NCBI GenBank assembly: GCA_945910225.1
Contig: CAMDYG010000008.1
Span: 1 to 64,000 of the forward strand
Reading direction: 5' to 3'
Length of the DNA: 64,000 bases
Source: an uncultured Eubacterium sp.
GTDB taxonomy: Bacteria > Bacillota > Clostridia > Lachnospirales > Lachnospiraceae
A model generated the notes under the pieces. The model did not search any database. It saw nothing but the letters and a program-made list of their open reading frames with translations, and was not told the origin of the DNA. This document shows, one piece after another, positions 8,364 to 17,638 of this stretch. Positions within the stretch are counted from its first letter, which is position 1, and every line of letters begins with the position of its first letter. A program made the position numbers and the translations under genes.

Positions 8364-9233
8364 ATGGCAGAGTATATATTAGAAAACAACATTTTAAAAG
8401 TCACGGTGGATTCTAAGGGGTGTGAAATAAGAGATGTGTTATGCAAAAATGATAATACACACAGAATGTGGAATGCCAATCCGGATGGGTGGAAAAGAGT
8501 TGCACCGGTTCTGTTTCCGCTTATTGGTAAATATAAAGATAACAAAAGCATTTATAATGGAAAAGTATACGAAATGGGTCAGCACGGATTTGCACGAGAT
8601 ATGGAGTTCACACTTGTTAATCATACACATAGTATGCTGGTTATGAGACTTGAATCCGATGAAAATACTAAACAAAAATATCCTTTTGATTTTGCATTGG
8701 AGCTGGAGTATCACCTTGTTGACAATGAAGTTAAAGAAGTGTTCAGAGTAATCAATAAAGATAATGTAATGATGCATTTCAGCATAGGTGGCCATCCGGC
8801 TTTTGTAACACCAGAGAATGATGCAAGCATGGCTGGCTGCAAGATAAGATTTGATGCAGACAGAATTACATATCATCTGATAGGAGATTATCAATTAATG
8901 TCCAGATATGAGCATGAGCTGCCATTAATTAATCATGAATATACAATACAAGAGAACAGTTTTGAAAAAGATGCATTTATAATTGAAGGTGGTCAGGCAG
9001 GAACGGTAAGTCTTGTTAAAAATGAAAAGCCTTTTGTTACAGTTAAGTTTGATACGCCTGTATTTGGACTGTGGTCATGCAAATCAAAAAATGTTCCATT
9101 TGTATGTATAGAGCCGTGGTATGGAAGAACAGATGCCATAGATTTCACAGGAGAACTTAAGGACAGGGAATACAGTAATCATCTTGGCGCCGGAGAAGTT
9201 TTTGAGAAGACATTTTCAATCTTCTTTTATTGA
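8364..9233 (+). CDS. Aldose 1-epimerase family protein (LacX-like)
   Basis: 289 residues with the galactose-mutarotase fold signature of the LacX-like subgroup: KGCEIRDV near residue 15, MWNANPDGWKRVAPVLFPLIGK near 35-55, the general acid/base region HGFARD near 73, FSIGGHPAF near 140 and the catalytic Glu region PFVCIEPWYGR near 245-255. It should interconvert alpha and beta anomers of a hexose or hexose derivative in the cytoplasm; the exact sugar is unknown. It has its own promoter and AAGGAGA site and shares a bidirectional terminator with the convergent ALDH gene. Confidence 0.88.
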   Translation: MAEYILENNILKVTVDSKGCEIRDVLCKNDNTHRMWNANPDGWKRVAPVLFPLIGKYKDNKSIYNGKVYEMGQHGFARDMEFTLVNHTHSMLVMRLESDENTKQKYPFDFALELEYHLVDNEVKEVFRVINKDNVMMHFSIGGHPAFVTPENDASMAGCKIRFDADRITYHLIGDYQLMSRYEHELPLINHEYTIQENSFEKDAFIIEGGQAGTVSLVKNEKPFVTVKFDTPVFGLWSCKSKNVPFVCIEPWYGRTDAIDFTGELKDREYSNHLGAGEVFEKTFSIFFY

Positions 9234-9270
9234 TAATATTATTGGCATAACAATATAAGTTAATATGAGA

Positions 9271-9304
9271 AAAACAGCGCTGTTATAAATGCAGCGCTGT
9301 TTTT
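9271..9304. terminator. Bidirectional terminator between convergent genes
   Basis: AAAACAGCGCTG pairs with CAGCGCTGTTTT. A run of A precedes the stem and a run of T follows it, so it can serve the forward epimerase gene and the reverse ALDH gene. Confidence 0.9.
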
Positions 9305-9313
9305 AACAAGTAA

Positions 9314-10693
9314 TTACTTTAAAAATATGTGTATTAAATTGTCATTTAATTTTGTGTATGGCTGGTAGCGCATAGGCAGATCGAGCCAGCATTTTTTATC
9401 TACAATGCTCTTATAATGTGAAAATGTGTCAAATCCGGCTTTTCCGTGATATGAGCCCATGCCGCTTTCACCGAATCCGCCAAAGCCCATTTCAGAAGTT
9501 GCAAGGTGAATGATTGTATCATTGATACAGCCGCCACCATAATTGCATCTTGAGGTTACATAGCGTGCTTCTTTCTTATTCTTAGTGAATATGTACAGAG
9601 CAAGCGGATGCATGTGCGCATTAACAGTGCTGACTGCCTCCTCGATAGAGTGAAATGTAAGTATAGGCATAAGCGGACCGAATATTTCTTCCTGCATCAC
9701 AGCGTCGTCAAATGTAACATTATCCATTATCGTAGGTTCAATACGCAGTGAATCTGCATCTGATGCTCCACCAAGAACGACTTTGCTATTATCGATAAGA
9801 CCGGATATTCTGTTAAAATGCTTTTCGTTAACAATTTTGCCATAATCATTGTTGTTAAGTGGAGAATCTGTAAACTGGCGCTTTGTTTCGTTGATAAGTT
9901 CTTTCACAAGCTGGTCCTTGATACTGTCCTGAACATATATGTAATCAGGTGCAACACATGTCTGCCCGCAGTTTAGAAATTTACCGAATACAATTCTTCT
10001 GGCAGCAAGTTTTAAGTCTGCAGATTCTGTCACTATACAAGGACTTTTTCCACCAAGCTCAAGTGTGACAGGTGTTAAATATTCTGCAGCTTTACGCATA
10101 ACTTCTTTTCCTACAGCCTGGCTTCCCGTAAAGAATATGTAATCAAAATGTTCATTAAGCAGACAGGTGTTTTCAGACCTCCCACCAGTTACAACAGATA
10201 CATAAGCAGGGTCAAATACTTCTTTTATTATGAGGCACATAACATCACTGACATAAGGTGAGTATGCACTTGGCTTAAGAATTGCAGTGTTTCCCGCAGC
10301 AATTGCATCAACAAGAGGTTCCATTGTCAGAAGAAATGGATAATTCCATGGACTCATAATAAGGACAACTCCGCGTGGGGATGGTTTCTTAAAACTTCTG
10401 GAATGAAATTGTGCAATGGGTGTTAGAACATTCTTCTCTTTGCTGAATGTCCGTATGTGCTTTAGCATATAAGATATTTCACTGAGAGTAAGCCCGACTT
10501 CACACATGTAACTTTCAAACTGGCTTTTGCCAAGGTCTTTATAGAGAGCATCAAATATTTCATTCTCATGTTTCTTAATTGCCGAATATAGTTTCTTTAA
10601 GGCATCGATTCTTACATTTACATCAAGTGTTGTACCTGTTAGAAAGAAATGTCTCTGCGATTGTACAAGTTTATTGATTTGTGTAGCTTCCAT
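9314..10693 (-). CDS. Aldehyde dehydrogenase, class-3-like
   Basis: 459 residues, close to the class 3/YwdH size of about 455 and lacking the extra N-terminal extension of class 1/2 enzymes. The substrate-binding motif MSPWNYPF lies near 115, the NAD-site FTGSQAVGKEVM near 190, the general-base Glu in LELGGKSP near 215, and the nucleophile Cys in NCGQTCVAPDY near 248. It oxidises an aldehyde to the acid with NAD(P)+, or works in reverse in a fermentative setting. It starts 2 bp after the Fe-ADH stop with GAGGT inside the ADH end, so the two are cotranscribed and probably handle the same alcohol-aldehyde pair. Confidence 0.93.
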   Translation of the reverse strand: MEATQINKLVQSQRHFFLTGTTLDVNVRIDALKKLYSAIKKHENEIFDALYKDLGKSQFESYMCEVGLTLSEISYMLKHIRTFSKEKNVLTPIAQFHSRSFKKPSPRGVVLIMSPWNYPFLLTMEPLVDAIAAGNTAILKPSAYSPYVSDVMCLIIKEVFDPAYVSVVTGGRSENTCLLNEHFDYIFFTGSQAVGKEVMRKAAEYLTPVTLELGGKSPCIVTESADLKLAARRIVFGKFLNCGQTCVAPDYIYVQDSIKDQLVKELINETKRQFTDSPLNNNDYGKIVNEKHFNRISGLIDNSKVVLGGASDADSLRIEPTIMDNVTFDDAVMQEEIFGPLMPILTFHSIEEAVSTVNAHMHPLALYIFTKNKKEARYVTSRCNYGGGCINDTIIHLATSEMGFGGFGESGMGSYHGKAGFDTFSHYKSIVDKKCWLDLPMRYQPYTKLNDNLIHIFLK

Positions 10694-10695
10694 AA

Positions 10696-11919
10696 TTATA
10701 CCTCATTTTCAAGTGTATTATCGTTCATAAGTTTATAGTAGAACTGTTCGAGTTCCTTAGCGTCCATAAGAACCGGAACAGGGTAGAGAGGATTAGCCTC
10801 TTTGTCGGCATATCCAGCAAGCTTAGGAATATCCTCCTCTTTAATTACAGATATTGTATCACTAATATTAAATCTTGATTTCATATCTTTTACTGCCTGT
10901 ATAAATGTGTTGGCAGCCTCTTCATCAGACATGCTATCATCAGCGATATTAGCAGCAATAGCAAGAGCATGCAGCTTTTTATGTATTTTTTTACCATAGC
11001 TTTCCAGAAGCATTGGGAGAATAACAGCATTGGCCAGACCATGAGGGACATTGTATTCACCACCAAGGGAATGCGCAATTGCATGGACATAGCCAACATA
11101 CGATTTTGTAAATGCGCAGCCTGCATAATAAGCAGCTTTTAACATATTTTTTCGGGCGGTGATATTAGAGCCATCATTATATGCTGCATCAAGATTGCCG
11201 AATATAAGCTCTGTAGCCATAAGTGCATCTTTTCTTGTACCCGGAGTTGTTGAGTTTCCGATGTAGGCTTCAACGGCATGCGTAAGTGCATCCATTCCGG
11301 TAGTCGCGGTAATTGATGCTGGAAGCGAAAGAGTTACCTTAGGATCAAGAACTGCATATCTTGGAATGAGAGGAAAATCGTTGATAGCATATTTGTGGCG
11401 GGTTTCGGCGTCTACAATTACGGCGGCAAGAGTGGTTTCGCTGCCTGTTCCCGCTGTTGTAGGTATTGCAATCAGCAGGGGAAGCTTTGCGTGAACCTTA
11501 AGAATTCCTCCCAGTTTAGATAAAGGAGTATGAGGTCTTGTAACTCTTACACCCACAGCTTTGGCACAATCCATGCTTGAACCGCCGCCAAAACCTATTA
11601 TACAATTGCAACTGTTATTTTTATATAATGTAAATGCTTCTTCTACAGTATCGGTAGTTGGATTTGCCACAGTTTTATCATATACATAATAGGTCAGACC
11701 GGCTTTTTTGAACTCATTTGTAAGCATAGAGAGAATTCCAAGATTTGCAATTCCAGGGTCGGTTATGATAAGAGGACATTCCTTTTTCTTTTTTTTAAGT
11801 ATAGAAGGAATGTATGATAAAGAACCAATAATTTTAGGCTTTCTGTAAGGAAGAAAAGGCAATGCTATCTTAAATACAGTTTGAAAACTTCTGCAGTAAA
11901 CTTTCTTGAAAATGTTCAT
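10696..11919 (-). CDS. Iron-containing alcohol dehydrogenase
   Basis: A group III Fe-ADH of 407 residues. The NAD-binding GGGSSMDCAKA lies near 105, and metal ligands are in TGMDALTHAVEAYIG and HAIAHSLGGEYNVPHGLANAV. It interconverts an alcohol and its aldehyde or ketone in the cytoplasm. The ATG at 11919 is preferred over the one 13 codons upstream because AGAGGTG sits 6 nt before it; the upstream ATG overlaps the promoter. It is first in a two-gene unit with the ALDH. Long-chain or C3-C4 substrates cannot be told apart from sequence. Confidence 0.92.
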   Translation of the reverse strand: MNIFKKVYCRSFQTVFKIALPFLPYRKPKIIGSLSYIPSILKKKKKECPLIITDPGIANLGILSMLTNEFKKAGLTYYVYDKTVANPTTDTVEEAFTLYKNNSCNCIIGFGGGSSMDCAKAVGVRVTRPHTPLSKLGGILKVHAKLPLLIAIPTTAGTGSETTLAAVIVDAETRHKYAINDFPLIPRYAVLDPKVTLSLPASITATTGMDALTHAVEAYIGNSTTPGTRKDALMATELIFGNLDAAYNDGSNITARKNMLKAAYYAGCAFTKSYVGYVHAIAHSLGGEYNVPHGLANAVILPMLLESYGKKIHKKLHALAIAANIADDSMSDEEAANTFIQAVKDMKSRFNISDTISVIKEEDIPKLAGYADKEANPLYPVPVLMDAKELEQFYYKLMNDNTLENEV

Positions 11920-11958
11920 GGTACACCTCTTTTGAATATAGAATAATTTGATTACCAA

Positions 11959-11987
11959 ATTATAATCTTAATAATACCGGATGGCAA
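11959..11987 (-). promoter_or_regulatory. Promoter of the Fe-ADH/ALDH operon
   Basis: Read on the reverse strand: TTGCCA (11987-11982), 17 bp, TATAAT (11964-11959), 40 bp before the ADH start. Confidence 0.8.
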
Positions 11988-12003
11988 GATTTTTATATGA
12001 AAT

Positions 12004-12951
12004 TTAATCTTGAATCTGCATACCATTGCTGTCCATATGGAAGTCCCGGGTAATAATAAGCTGTGAAATTGGAACAATTTCATATCCTTCCGATTGCAGG
12101 CCTGTTATTACAGATTCAAGTGCATCTGCGGTATATTTGGCACCATTATGCATTAATATTATTGAACCATTCTTAAGAGATTTGTGGTTGATGACAGTTT
12201 TAATTATATTGTCAGTTCCATAGTCCTTCCAGTCAAGACTGTCAACATCCCATTCAATAGGATAAAAATCACATCCATACACAGTGTTAATAAGTGTTGA
12301 ATTGTAATCTCCATAAGGAGGTCTGAATAAGAAACTGTCATAGCCTGTAATTTCTTTGATTTTATTGGCAACATACATAATTTCGTCCTGTTGCTCGCTT
12401 ACAGACAGCCGGCTCATTTCCTTATGATTATGGCTGTGATTGCCAAGATCATGTCCCCGGTTATAGATTTCAAGGACTTTATCAGGATAGCTGTCCACCC
12501 AGCCGCCTGTCATAAAAAAAGTTGTTTTAATATTATATTTATCGAGGATATCAAGAATTCTGATGGTATCTTCATCACCCCAGGCGGCATCAAATGATAT
12601 GGAAACGTATTTTTTTGATGTATCTGTATCTTTTTTATGTTCAATATCAACACAATATATTGGAAGGTTACGGGAGCCTGCGGAGCAGTTTCCGGTAATT
12701 GAACCACCACCTATGCCATTTCCATGGTTACCTTTATCAAATGGGAGTACATTACTGGTATCATCAGCTGCTGATGAAATTGTTTCATTATTGTTGGCAG
12801 ATGCATCAGAAGTGTATTGTGGCTGACTATCTGCTGTATCGGAGTTTGACTGGGGGTTTTTGTGGGTAATCAGGATATTTGTGATAATAATACCAAGAAA
12901 CAGAAAATATATTGCCAGTATACGGACATGCTTGATTGAATAATGAGACAT
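12004..12951 (-). CDS. Polysaccharide deacetylase, PdaB-like, membrane anchored
   Basis: 315 residues. A signal anchor covers about 9-29, a low-complexity Ser/Asn/Asp linker runs to about 95, then a NodB (CE4) domain from about 110. Motif 1 is SFDAAWGDED, where the first Asp is the base and the acidic pair is displaced as in PdaB-type proteins. Motif 2 is HSHNH, giving two metal His; motif 3 is FRPPYGDYN, and motif 5 is IILMHNGA. It should deacetylate N-acetylglucosamine or muramic acid in cell-wall glycans outside the membrane. PdaB is a sporulation protein in Bacillus, but a vegetative role is possible here. Confidence 0.9.
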   Translation of the reverse strand: MSHYSIKHVRILAIYFLFLGIIITNILITHKNPQSNSDTADSQPQYTSDASANNNETISSAADDTSNVLPFDKGNHGNGIGGGSITGNCSAGSRNLPIYCVDIEHKKDTDTSKKYVSISFDAAWGDEDTIRILDILDKYNIKTTFFMTGGWVDSYPDKVLEIYNRGHDLGNHSHNHKEMSRLSVSEQQDEIMYVANKIKEITGYDSFLFRPPYGDYNSTLINTVYGCDFYPIEWDVDSLDWKDYGTDNIIKTVINHKSLKNGSIILMHNGAKYTADALESVITGLQSEGYEIVPISQLIITRDFHMDSNGMQIQD

Positions 12952-13043
12952 ATTAATACCTCACGCTGAACTTAATATTAATATATATTTTTATTAAGCT
13001 GTTATGCATTTATAAAATAAATAAATGAAGAAAAACATTACTT

Positions 13044-13072
13044 TTGCACACAAAAGCGATAAAATGTAGTAT
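13044..13072 (+). promoter_or_regulatory. Probable glnA promoter
   Basis: TTGCAC (13044-13049), 17 bp, TAGTAT (13067-13072). A second candidate is TTGGCA at 13084 with TTATAT 18 bp later. The leader from either is under 60 nt and shows no tandem hairpins. Confidence 0.55.
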
Positions 13073-13132
13073 ATTTATAAAAGTTGGCAATAAGCCACAA
13101 TAAGCATTATATAATAATAACGGAGGTTTCTT

Positions 13133-14467
13133 ATGAGCAGATACACTAAGGACGATATATTCAGGATGGTAGATGAAGAAGATGTAGAGTTTATACGTCT
13201 TCAGTTTACAGATATTTTTGGAACACTTAAGAATATTGCAATTACTTCAAGCCAGCTTGAGAAAGCTCTTGATAACAAATGCATGTTTGATGGTTCTTCG
13301 GTCGAAGGTTTTGTAAGAATTGAAGAGTCAGATATGTATCTGTATCCTGACTATGATACATTTGAAATATTTCCTTGGAGACCACAGCAGGGAAAAGTTG
13401 CAAGACTTATCTGCGATGTTTATACACCGGATGGCAAACCTTTTGAGGGAGACCCAAGATGGATACTTAAGAAAACCATAAAAGAAGCTGCTGATTTAGG
13501 ATATCGTTTTGATGTTGGTCCGGAATGTGAGTTTTTCCTGTTCCATACAGACGATAACGGACTTCCTACAACATTAAGCCATGAAAGGGCTGGATATTTT
13601 GATCTTGGACCTAATGATTTAGGTGAAAATATAAGAAGAGATATGGTTCTTACTCTTGAGGATATGGGATTTGAGATTGAGGCATCACATCATGAAGTAG
13701 CGCCAGCACAGCATGAAATTGATTTTAAGTATGATGAAGCTTTAAAGACAGCAGATAATATACAGACATTTAAGATGACAGTTAAGACTATTGCCAAGAG
13801 ACATGGATTGTATGCTACATTTATGCCAAAGCCAAAGTTTGGAATAAGTGGTTCTGGAATGCATATTAATATGTCACTTGCAACAGAGGATGGTAAGAAT
13901 ATATTTGCAGATGAGAACGGGAAGCTTGGATTGTCAGATGATGCATATCATTTCATAGCAGGTGTTATGAAACATGCAAGAGGAATGGCTGCTATAACTA
14001 ATCCGCTTGTTAATTCTTATAAGAGACTTGTACCAGGCTATGAGGCACCAGTATATATCGCATGGTCAGCCAAGAACAGAAGCCCTCTCATAAGAATTCC
14101 TGCATCAAGAGGTAATGGAACAAGAGTTGAATTAAGAAATCCGGATCCAACAGCTAATCCATATCTGGCACTTGCACTCTGCCTTGCATCAGGACTTGAT
14201 GGAATTAAGAATAAACTCGAGGTTCCTGGAAGTGTAGACTGTAATATATATGAGATGACACCGGGAGAGAGAAGGGCAGCAGGAATAGAAAGTATGCCGG
14301 CAGATCTTAAAGAAGCTGTGGATTGTCTTGTTCAGGATGAATTCTTATGTGGTGTTCTTGGAGAACATATAACAACTAAATATGTCGAAGCTAAGATGAA
14401 GGAGTGGGAGAATTATACAACCAGAGTATCACAGTGGGAAATAGATGAATACCTTTACAAATATTGA
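13133..14467 (+). CDS. glnA: Glutamine synthetase, type I-alpha
   Basis: 444 residues, the short GSI-alpha length of Firmicutes, without the GSI-beta insert or adenylylation loop. Motifs: [21 protein letters not shown] near 50-70 (including the Arg linked to feedback inhibition in Bacillus), GPECEFFLF near 130, the ATP-site [12 protein letters not shown] near 235, and [17 protein letters not shown] near 300. It forms glutamine from glutamate, ammonia and ATP as a cytoplasmic dodecamer. The ANTAR gene directly downstream suggests co-regulation with nitrogen status. A strong CGGAGG site lies before the start. Confidence 0.97.
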   Translation: MSRYTKDDIFRMVDEEDVEFIRLQFTDIFGTLKNIAITSSQLEKALDNKCMFDGSSVEGFVRIEESDMYLYPDYDTFEIFPWRPQQGKVARLICDVYTPDGKPFEGDPRWILKKTIKEAADLGYRFDVGPECEFFLFHTDDNGLPTTLSHERAGYFDLGPNDLGENIRRDMVLTLEDMGFEIEASHHEVAPAQHEIDFKYDEALKTADNIQTFKMTVKTIAKRHGLYATFMPKPKFGISGSGMHINMSLATEDGKNIFADENGKLGLSDDAYHFIAGVMKHARGMAAITNPLVNSYKRLVPGYEAPVYIAWSAKNRSPLIRIPASRGNGTRVELRNPDPTANPYLALALCLASGLDGIKNKLEVPGSVDCNIYEMTPGERRAAGIESMPADLKEAVDCLVQDEFLCGVLGEHITTKYVEAKMKEWENYTTRVSQWEIDEYLYKY

Positions 14468-14511
14468 TAGAACATGGAAAATGTGTATGTTAATTGACAA
14501 GGAGTGAATAG

Positions 14512-15066
14512 ATGTCCACATTGATTGTAGCATTCCCTAAGCTGGAGGAGGCTAAAGCAGTCAGGAATCTTTTGATTCACCGAGGTTTTGATGTCGCAGT
14601 TCCATGTACAAGTGGAGCACAGGCAATCAATCAGGCAGATTCTTTATCTGATGGAATAATTATCTGCGGATATAAACTATCAGATAATATGGTTTATACT
14701 GAATTATATGAATACAAACCTAAAAGTTTTGAGATGTTGTTAGTTGCATCACAGAATTTGTGGGAGGATTGCAAGGACAACGGAATTGTGTGCGCAGCAA
14801 TGCCGATCAAGGTTAACGATCTTGTATCAACAATAGAGATGATGCTTCAGGCGCAGATAAGGCGCAGAAAGAAACAGAGGTCACAGCCAAGAAAGAGAAG
14901 CCCGGAAGAACAGAAGATAATAGACGACGCAAAGCATCTGCTTATGGAAAGAAATAATATGTCAGAGCAGGAGGCATTCAGATATATCCAGAAATGCAGC
15001 ATGGATAGTGGCAATACGATGGTAGAGTCGGCAACAATGGTAATGGGAATATATCAGGATGCATAA
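14512..15066 (+). CDS. ANTAR-domain response regulator (NasT/AmiR type)
   Basis: 184 residues. The N-terminal half (1-115) has a receiver-like fold but lacks the usual acidic pocket and phospho-Asp pattern, so it is a pseudo-receiver. A basic linker (RRRKKQRSQPRKR) precedes a C-terminal ANTAR helix bundle (EEQKIIDDAKHLLMERNNMSEQEAFRYIQ). ANTAR domains bind paired RNA hairpins and prevent termination. The position 44 bp after glnA fits control of nitrogen-assimilation transcripts, but I found no canonical tandem-hairpin target in this window, so the target is probably elsewhere. Confidence 0.88.
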   Translation: MSTLIVAFPKLEEAKAVRNLLIHRGFDVAVPCTSGAQAINQADSLSDGIIICGYKLSDNMVYTELYEYKPKSFEMLLVASQNLWEDCKDNGIVCAAMPIKVNDLVSTIEMMLQAQIRRRKKQRSQPRKRSPEEQKIIDDAKHLLMERNNMSEQEAFRYIQKCSMDSGNTMVESATMVMGIYQDA

Positions 15067-15105
15067 TGAATGTATTATCACAGATATCAGAAAAGGAGAC
15101 AATGT

Positions 15106-16005
15106 ATGAAGTTTACTAAAATGCACGGAGCAGGAAATGACTACATATATGTAGACTGCACACAGTCGGTAATTGATAATCCGTCACAGGCAGCTATAGA
15201 ATTAAGTGACAGACATTTTGGAATTGGTTCAGATGGACTTATTCTTATAAAGAAATCAGAGAAAGCTGATTTTTTTATGGAGATGTATAATGCAGATGGT
15301 TCGCAGGGACAAATGTGTGGTAATGGTATAAGATGCGTTGGAAAGTTTGTGTATGATAACGGACTTACAGATAAAACAACAGTTACTATTGATACACTTG
15401 CAGGAGTTAAGACACTTGAATTAAAGCTTGGCGCTGATGGTAAGGTTGAAATTGCCAGAGTTAACATGGGAGCACCTATTCTTGAGGCAGCACAGATTCC
15501 AGTTGATACAGAGGGACTGAGCAGATATAAAGGCAGCCAGATAGAAACAATTGCAGGACAGGTTGTTAAGAGTCCTGTAGTGGATGAGACTATTGTTGTA
15601 GAAGGAAAGGAATACAAGGTGACAGCAGTTTCAATGGGAAATCCTCATGCTATTGTTTATCTTGATAAGGACATTGATATTAAGAAGTTTGAAATTGAAA
15701 AAATCGGACCTTTCTTTGAAAACCACAAAGCATTTCCAGAAAGAATCAATACAGAATTCATTCAGGTTGTGGATAAGAATAATCTTAATATGCGTGTATG
15801 GGAGAGAGGCTCTGGTGAGACACTTGCATGTGGTACAGGTGCATGTGCTAGTCTTGTTGCAACTGTTCTTAATGGAATGTGCGACACTACAGCATCACTT
15901 CATCTTCTTGGAGGCAACTTAAAGATTACATGGGATAAGGATGAAAACACCGTGTATCTTGAAGGACCTGCAAAGACAGTATTTACAGGGGAGGTAGACA
16001 TTTAA
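15106..16005 (+). CDS. dapF: Diaminopimelate epimerase
   Basis: 299 residues. It carries the two catalytic cysteines in their family settings: MCGNGIRCVGKF near residue 75 and ETLACGTGACAS near 240. The N-terminal FTKMHGAGNDYIYVD is diagnostic. It converts LL- to meso-diaminopimelate for lysine and peptidoglycan, in the cytoplasm. The start at 15106 is chosen for AAAAGGAGA 8 nt upstream; an in-frame ATG at 15070 gives an extra 12 residues without a good site. About 20 residues lie beyond the Bacillus length, mostly an insert near 140-160. It sits between nitrogen and folate genes, probably on one transcript. Confidence 0.96.
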   Translation: MKFTKMHGAGNDYIYVDCTQSVIDNPSQAAIELSDRHFGIGSDGLILIKKSEKADFFMEMYNADGSQGQMCGNGIRCVGKFVYDNGLTDKTTVTIDTLAGVKTLELKLGADGKVEIARVNMGAPILEAAQIPVDTEGLSRYKGSQIETIAGQVVKSPVVDETIVVEGKEYKVTAVSMGNPHAIVYLDKDIDIKKFEIEKIGPFFENHKAFPERINTEFIQVVDKNNLNMRVWERGSGETLACGTGACASLVATVLNGMCDTTASLHLLGGNLKITWDKDENTVYLEGPAKTVFTGEVDI

Positions 16006-16006
16006 C

Positions 16007-16636
16007 ATGATGACAGATATGACAATGGACAATTTTCTTACAGTATTATCTTCAAGTGAACCAGTACCTGGTGGCGGAGGAGCATGTGGATATGTGGCAG
16101 CAGTCGGTATGAGTCTCGGGAATATGGTGCTTGCACTTACTACAGGAAAGAAGAAGTACGCAGAGTATCAGGAAGAGATTGAGGCACTTATTGTTGAAGC
16201 AACAGATCTTACAAAGAAGCTTGCAGAGTGTATGGACAAAGATGCAGAAAGCTTTAAACCATTGGCAGCAGCTTATGGACTTCCTAAGGATACAGAAGAA
16301 CAGATTAAAGCAAGAGAAGAGATTATGGCAAAGGCATTAGTTACAGCTTCAGAGGCTCCTCTTTCAATGATGGAGCTTATACTTGAAGCCATGAAGTTTA
16401 TTGACCGCATATCCATAATTGGAAGCAGAATTGCAATCAGTGATGCCGGTGTTGGTATAACAATGTGTGAAGCTGCAATGAAAGGTGCATCACTTAATGT
16501 ATTTATCAATACAAAGCTTATGAAGGACAGGGAACTTGCTGATGATATGAACTTCAGGGCAGATAGGCTGTTAGCTGAAGCTGCACAGATTGAAGAGGAA
16601 ACATTTGGAAGAGTTATGGACGCTGTAAGACCATAA
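16007..16636 (+). CDS. Cyclodeaminase/cyclohydrolase family protein (FchA-like)
   Basis: 209 residues of the FTCD C-terminal (cyclodeaminase) family, with the loop SSEPVPGGGGACGYVAAVG near 15-35 and an otherwise helical fold. Stand-alone bacterial members act as methenyl-tetrahydrofolate cyclohydrolase (FchA) in one-carbon metabolism, or as formimino-THF cyclodeaminase. With folD 26 bp downstream, cyclohydrolase is the better guess. It begins directly after dapF; start codons at 16007 and 16010 both follow GGGGAGG at some distance. No histidine- or glycine-degradation genes are nearby to favour the deaminase reading. Confidence 0.82.
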   Translation: MMTDMTMDNFLTVLSSSEPVPGGGGACGYVAAVGMSLGNMVLALTTGKKKYAEYQEEIEALIVEATDLTKKLAECMDKDAESFKPLAAAYGLPKDTEEQIKAREEIMAKALVTASEAPLSMMELILEAMKFIDRISIIGSRIAISDAGVGITMCEAAMKGASLNVFINTKLMKDRELADDMNFRADRLLAEAAQIEEETFGRVMDAVRP

Positions 16637-16662
16637 ACAGGCAGGCAAAACAAGGAGGAATA

Positions 16663-17505
16663 ATGGATACACTTAAAGGATTACCGGTTGCTAACGCCAT
16701 TAATGATAAGATTATCGAAGAGATGAAGGACTGGAAGGGCGCAATTCCACATCTTGCGATTGTGCGTGTTGGTGAAAGACCAGATGATATGTCATATGAG
16801 CGTGGTGCTACGAAAAAGATGGAAAAAGTAGGATTCAGATGTACTTCATATACATTTCCTGCTGATATTGATAATGATACTTTCCAGAAAGAATTTGATA
16901 AGATTAATGAGGATGATGATATTGACGGAATTCTTCTTTTAAGACCTTTGCCAAAGCATCTTGATGAGAAGGCAATAGAAAACAGAATTGCAAGTGTGAA
17001 GGATCTGGATGGAATATCACCGATGAATCTTGCAAAAGTATTTGCGGGGGATGAGACGGGATATGGTCCATGTACAGCAGAAGCTGTAATTGAAATGCTG
17101 GACTATGCAGGCGTTGATTTAAAAGGCAAGAGAGCAGTGGTTATCGGACGAAGCCTTGTTATCGGCAAGCCGGTTGCAATGATGCTTATGAAAAAGAATG
17201 CGACAGTAACAGTATGCCATACTAAGACGGTTGATATGCCGGGAGTATGTAAGGACGCTGAGGTGCTTGTTGCGGCAGCAGGCGTTGCAAAGATGGTTGA
17301 CAAGTCATTCGTTGCTGAGGGTGCTGTAGTTATTGATGTTGGAATAAATGTTGATGAAGATGGCAATCTGTGCGGAGATGTAGATTTTGATGACGTTGCA
17401 GGAAAAGCTTCTGTATGCACGCCGGTTCCGGGAGGAGTAGGTTCAGTGACAACATCAGTTCTTGCAAAACATCTGTTAAAGGCAGCTAAGGCAAGAAGAG
17501 TATAA
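16663..17505 (+). CDS. folD: Bifunctional methylene-THF dehydrogenase/cyclohydrolase
   Basis: 280 residues. The N-terminal catalytic domain has a substrate-site YERGATKKMEKVGF, where the conserved Tyr and the Lys of the Y-x3/4-K pair are near 46 and 50. The signature DGILLLRPLPKH is followed by the NADP domain with GRSLVIGKPVAMML near 163-178 and the C-terminal PVPGGVGSVTTSVLAKH. It interconverts methylene-, methenyl- and formyl-THF. A strong AAGGAGG precedes it. Having both FchA-like and FolD cyclohydrolase activities side by side is unusual but seen in clostridia. Two hairpins follow. Confidence 0.95.
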   Translation: MDTLKGLPVANAINDKIIEEMKDWKGAIPHLAIVRVGERPDDMSYERGATKKMEKVGFRCTSYTFPADIDNDTFQKEFDKINEDDDIDGILLLRPLPKHLDEKAIENRIASVKDLDGISPMNLAKVFAGDETGYGPCTAEAVIEMLDYAGVDLKGKRAVVIGRSLVIGKPVAMMLMKKNATVTVCHTKTVDMPGVCKDAEVLVAAAGVAKMVDKSFVAEGAVVIDVGINVDEDGNLCGDVDFDDVAGKASVCTPVPGGVGSVTTSVLAKHLLKAAKARRV

Positions 17506-17517
17506 TAAGAGAATTAG

Positions 17518-17558
17518 AGCAGGGATTTTTATTTTTGAATAAAGTCCTTGCTTTATTA
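17518..17558 (+). terminator. Terminator after folD
   Basis: AGCAGGGATT pairs with AGTCCTTGCT with wobble pairs, then TTTATT. Confidence 0.7.
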
Positions 17559-17578
17559 ATCTTAAGATTGTATTATAG

Positions 17579-17624
17579 TTTGCGGTATAAATTGGTAGTA
17601 CCAATTTATACCGCAAATTTTTTT
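17579..17624 (+). terminator. Perfect 17 bp hairpin with T-run before lrgA
   Basis: TTTGCGGTATAAATTGG pairs perfectly with CCAATTTATACCGCAAA over loop TAGTA and is followed by seven T residues, ending only about 15 bp before lrgA. It may be a second folD terminator or a leader attenuator of lrgAB; its symmetry would also suit an operator. Confidence 0.75.
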
Positions 17625-17638
17625 GATGGAGAAAAGAT

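Noticed and set aside
12952-13132. ANTAR-type tandem hairpin target before glnA
   Set aside because: No paired hairpins with six-base loops are seen in the short leader.
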